DNA of 64,000 nucleotides. Origin: Meconema thalassinum (taxonomy: Eukaryota > Arthropoda > Insecta > Orthoptera > Tettigoniidae). Position 1 is the first letter of the stretch; each line of letters opens with the position of its first letter. The position numbers were made by a program, and so were the translations under genes. The DNA is taken from positions 620,001 through 684,000 of the forward strand of contig CAMPQE020000052.1 of the NCBI GenBank assembly GCA_946902985.2, read 5' to 3'. Positions 61,668 through 64,000 of this stretch are shown here, one piece after another. Under the pieces are notes generated by a model. The model saw only the letters and a list, made by a program, of their open reading frames with translations. It was not told the DNA's origin and made no database searches.

Positions 61668-64000
61668 GTGGGGCCATCACGTTTCGATTCTAGTCCAGCT
61701 GTACTGGTGGCCGCAAAAGAGAGGCCGTGGGGCCATCACGTTTCGATTCTAGTCCAGCTGTACTGGTGGCCGCAAAAGAGAGGCCGTGGGGCCGTCACGT
61801 TTCGATTCTTGTCCAGCTGTACTGGTGACCACAAAAGAGAGGCCGTGGTGCCATCACGTTTCGTTTCTAGTCCAGCTGTACTGGTGACCACAAAAGAGAG
61901 GGCGTGGGGCCATCACGTTTCGATTCTAGTCCAGCTGTACTGGTGGCCGCAAAAGAGAGGCCGTGGGGCCATCACGTTTCGATTCTAGTCCAGCTGTACT
62001 GGTGACCGCAAAAGAGAGGCCGTGGGGCCATCACGTTTCGTTTCTAGTCCAGCTGTACTGGTGACCACAAAAGAGAGGGCGTGGGGCCATCACGTTTCGA
62101 TTCTAGTCCAGCTCTACTGGATAACGCAAAAGAGAGGCCGTGGGGCCATAACGTTTCGATTCTAGTCCAGCTGTACTGGTGGCCGCAAAAGAGAGGCCGT
62201 GGGGCCATCACGTTTCGATTCTAGTCCAGCTGTACTGGTGGCCGCAAAAGAGAGGCCGTGGTGCCATCACGTTTCGATTCTAGTCCAGCTGTACTGGTGG
62301 CCGCAAAAGAGAGGCCGTGGGGCCATCACGTTTCGATTCTAGTCCAGCTGTACTGGTGACCGCAAAAGAGAGGCCGTGGGGCCATCACGTTTCGTTTCTA
62401 GTCCAGCTGTACTGTTGACCACAAAAGAGAGGGCGTGGGGCCATCACGTTTCGATTCTAGTCCAGCTGTACTGGTGACCACAAAAGAGAGGCCGTGGGGC
62501 CATCACGTTTCGATTCTAGTTCAGCTGTACTGGTGACCGCGAAAGAGAGGCCGTGGGGCCATCACGTTTCGATTCTTGTCCAGCTGCACTGGTGACCGCA
62601 AAAGAGAGGCCGTGGGGCCATCACGTTTCCATTCTAGTCCAACAGTACTGGTGACTGCAAAAGAGAGGGCGTGGAGCCATTACGTTTCGATTCTAGTCCA
62701 GCTGTACTGGTGGCTGCAAAAGAGAGGGCGTGGGGCCATCACGTTTCGATTCTAGTCCCGCTGTACTGGTGACCGCAAAAGAGAGGGCGTGGGGCCATCA
62801 CGTTTCGATTCTAGTCCCGCTGTACTGGTGGCCGCAAAAGAGAGGGCTTGGGGCCATCACGTTTCGATTCTAGTCCAGCTGTACTGGTGACCGAAAAAGA
62901 GGGGTCGTGGGGCCATCACGTTTCGATTCTAGTCCAGCTGTACTGGTGACCGCAAAAGAGAGGGCGTGGGTCCATCACGTTTCGATTCTATTCCAGCTGT
63001 ACTGGTGACCGCAAAAGAGAGGGCGTGGGGCCATCACGTTTCGATTCTAGTCCAGCTGTACTGGTGACCGCAAAAGAGAGGGCGTGGGGCCATCACGTTT
63101 CGATTCTAGTCCAGCTGTACTGGTGGCTGCAAAAGAGAGGGCTTGGTGCCTTAACGTTTCGATTCTAGTCCAGCTGTACTGGTGACCGCAAAAGAGAGGG
63201 CTTGGGGCCATCACGTTTCGATTCTAGTCCAGCTGTACTGGTGACCGCAACAGAGAGGCCGTGGGGCCAACACGTTTCGATTCTAGTCCAGCTGTACTGG
63301 TGACCACAAAAGGGAGGCCGTGGGGCCATCACGTTTCGATTCTAGTCCAGCTGTACTGGTGACCGCAAAAGAGAGGCCGTGGGGCCATCACGTTAAGATT
63401 CTAGTCCAGCTGTACTGGTGACCACAAAAGAGAGGCCGTGGGGCCATCACGTTTCGATTCTAGTCCAGCTGTACTGGTGACCGCAAAAGAGAGGGCGTGG
63501 GGCCATCACGTTTCGATTCTAGTCCAGCTCTACTGGTGACCGCAAAAGAGAGGCCGTGGGGCCATCACTTTTCGATTCTAGTCCAGCTGTACTGGTGGCC
63601 GCAAAAGAGAGGCCCTGGGGCCATCACGTTTCGATTCTAGTCCAGCTGTACTGGTGGCCGCAAAAGAGAGGCCGTGGTGCAATCACGTTTCGATTCTAGT
63701 CCAGCTGTACTGGTGACCGCAAAAGAGAGGCCGTGGTGCCATCACGTTTCGTTTCTAGTCCAGCTGTACTGGTGACCACAAAAGAGAGGGCGTGGGGCCA
63801 TCACGTTTCGATTCTAGTCCAGCTGTACTGGTGGCCGCAAAAGAGAGGCCGTGGGGCCATCACGTTTCGATTCTAGTCCAGCTGTACTGGTGACCGCAAA
63901 AGAGAGGCCGTGGGGCCATCACGTCTCGTTTCTAGTCCAGCTGTACTGGTGACCACAAAAGAGAGGGCGTGGGGCCATCACGTTTCGATTCTAGTCCAGC
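61668..64000 (+). repeat. Right-hand satellite segment, repeats 56.4-58.4 kb
   Basis: The first part repeats 60429-61050 in shortened form (+1239, 21 monomers). From about 62500 the markers tccaacag (62638) and gccttaacg (63148) match 57033 and 57543 at +5605 (95 monomers). An unusual ctggataacgc monomer sits near 62120. The array is cut by the window end in mid-monomer. Confidence 0.75.

Larger units (their letters stand above)
5457..64000 (+). repeat. 59-bp satellite DNA array, ~992 monomers, continues past window
   Basis: A 59-bp unit repeats head-to-tail from 5457 to the end with no inversion, gap or foreign insertion. Anchors in order within the unit are gattctagtcc (1-11), cagctg (12-17), ggtgacc (21-27), aaaagagag (30-38), gtggggcc (42-49) and cacgtttc (52-59). 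The consensus is 33/59 G+C with four CpGs. The phase of 'gattctag' at 5457 and 63987 differs by 58530 = 992 x 59 + 2. The excess is explained by four one-base insertions (26906, 29385, 51982, 55523) and two one-base deletions (near 20178 and 45549). Main variable sites are A/G at 25 (tgacc/tggcc), G/A at 28 (ccg/cca), C/G/A at 40 and G/T at 42 and 46. Variants recur in fixed order, giving higher-order repeats. I do not recognise the monomer. Such arrays are typical of centromeric or heterochromatic DNA in animals. Confidence 0.99.

Noticed and set aside
9569..61988. Tandem-repeat protein genes in the array (59-residue period)
   Set aside because: Start codons are GTG, not ATG. The frames are open only where particular variants coincide, and they end at the next ordinary monomer. 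There is no flanking gene structure.
5457..64000. CRISPR array
   Set aside because: Repeats are directly adjacent with no unique spacers, and the flank is eukaryotic transposon DNA.
5457..64000. CENP-B box in the monomer
   Set aside because: ttcgattctagtccagc shares TTCG with the box, but the required A and the CGGG core are not in register. The gtcccgctg variant does not restore it on either strand.
5457..64000. tRNA gene or tRNA-derived SINE units
   Set aside because: Only a B-box-like motif is present; there is no T-arm stem around it, no clear A box and no cloverleaf.
5457..64000. Telomeric or rDNA spacer repeat
   Set aside because: No TTAGG-type units and no rRNA sequence in the window; the unit length and sequence do not fit.

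Overview
The window looks like eukaryotic, most likely arthropod (insect) DNA. It has an A+T-rich left flank of decayed transposable elements (1-5456) that gives way abruptly to one uninterrupted satellite array running to the end of the window (5457-64000, 91% of the bases). I find no intact protein-coding gene, rRNA, tRNA or CRISPR array. Everything gene-like is a broken transposon gene.

Left flank. A non-LTR retrotransposon of the single-ORF endonuclease/reverse-transcriptase kind (RTE-like) lies on the minus strand in two pieces. The 5' half is 3034-4740 (G+C-rich leader plus apurinic-type endonuclease) and the 3' half is 424-1495 (reverse-transcriptase motifs A-C, C-terminal region, stop codon, then a (CAA)n tail). 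They are separated by about 1.5 kb of unrelated DNA (1496-3033), which includes a probable dispersed repeat. Both halves carry stops and frameshifts. The 5' end of the LINE abuts the N-terminal part of a Mutator-like transposase pseudogene (4741-5201, minus), so the flank is a nested pile of dead mobile elements, as expected at the edge of heterochromatin.

Satellite. The monomer is 59 bp, about 56% G+C, always in the same orientation. From the first monomer (5457) to the last complete one there are 992 periods. The phase drifts by only +2 bases, fully explained by six one-base indels that reduce to two ancestral events. Sequence variants recur in fixed order, giving long composite higher-order repeats of about 33-50 monomers, with sub-units of 11, 14 and 19 monomers. 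Above this sits a third level of segmental duplication. A 2.9-kb tandem duplication meets at about 14170. A block of about 16-17 kb (about 14170-30470) is repeated at about 39660-56610. Further copies of parts lie at 30.2-39.7 kb and 56.6-64 kb. The first ~1.7 kb holds a distinct edge subfamily.

The open reading frames inside the array are by-products of the 59-bp period (three monomers = 59 codons) meeting particular variants; they begin at GTG and are not genes. Nothing here works together as a pathway. The interest lies in the architecture and turnover of a satellite I do not recognise, possibly (peri)centromeric, with strict length conservation, retained CpGs, hairpin-forming dyads and a pol III B-box-like motif in nearly every monomer.
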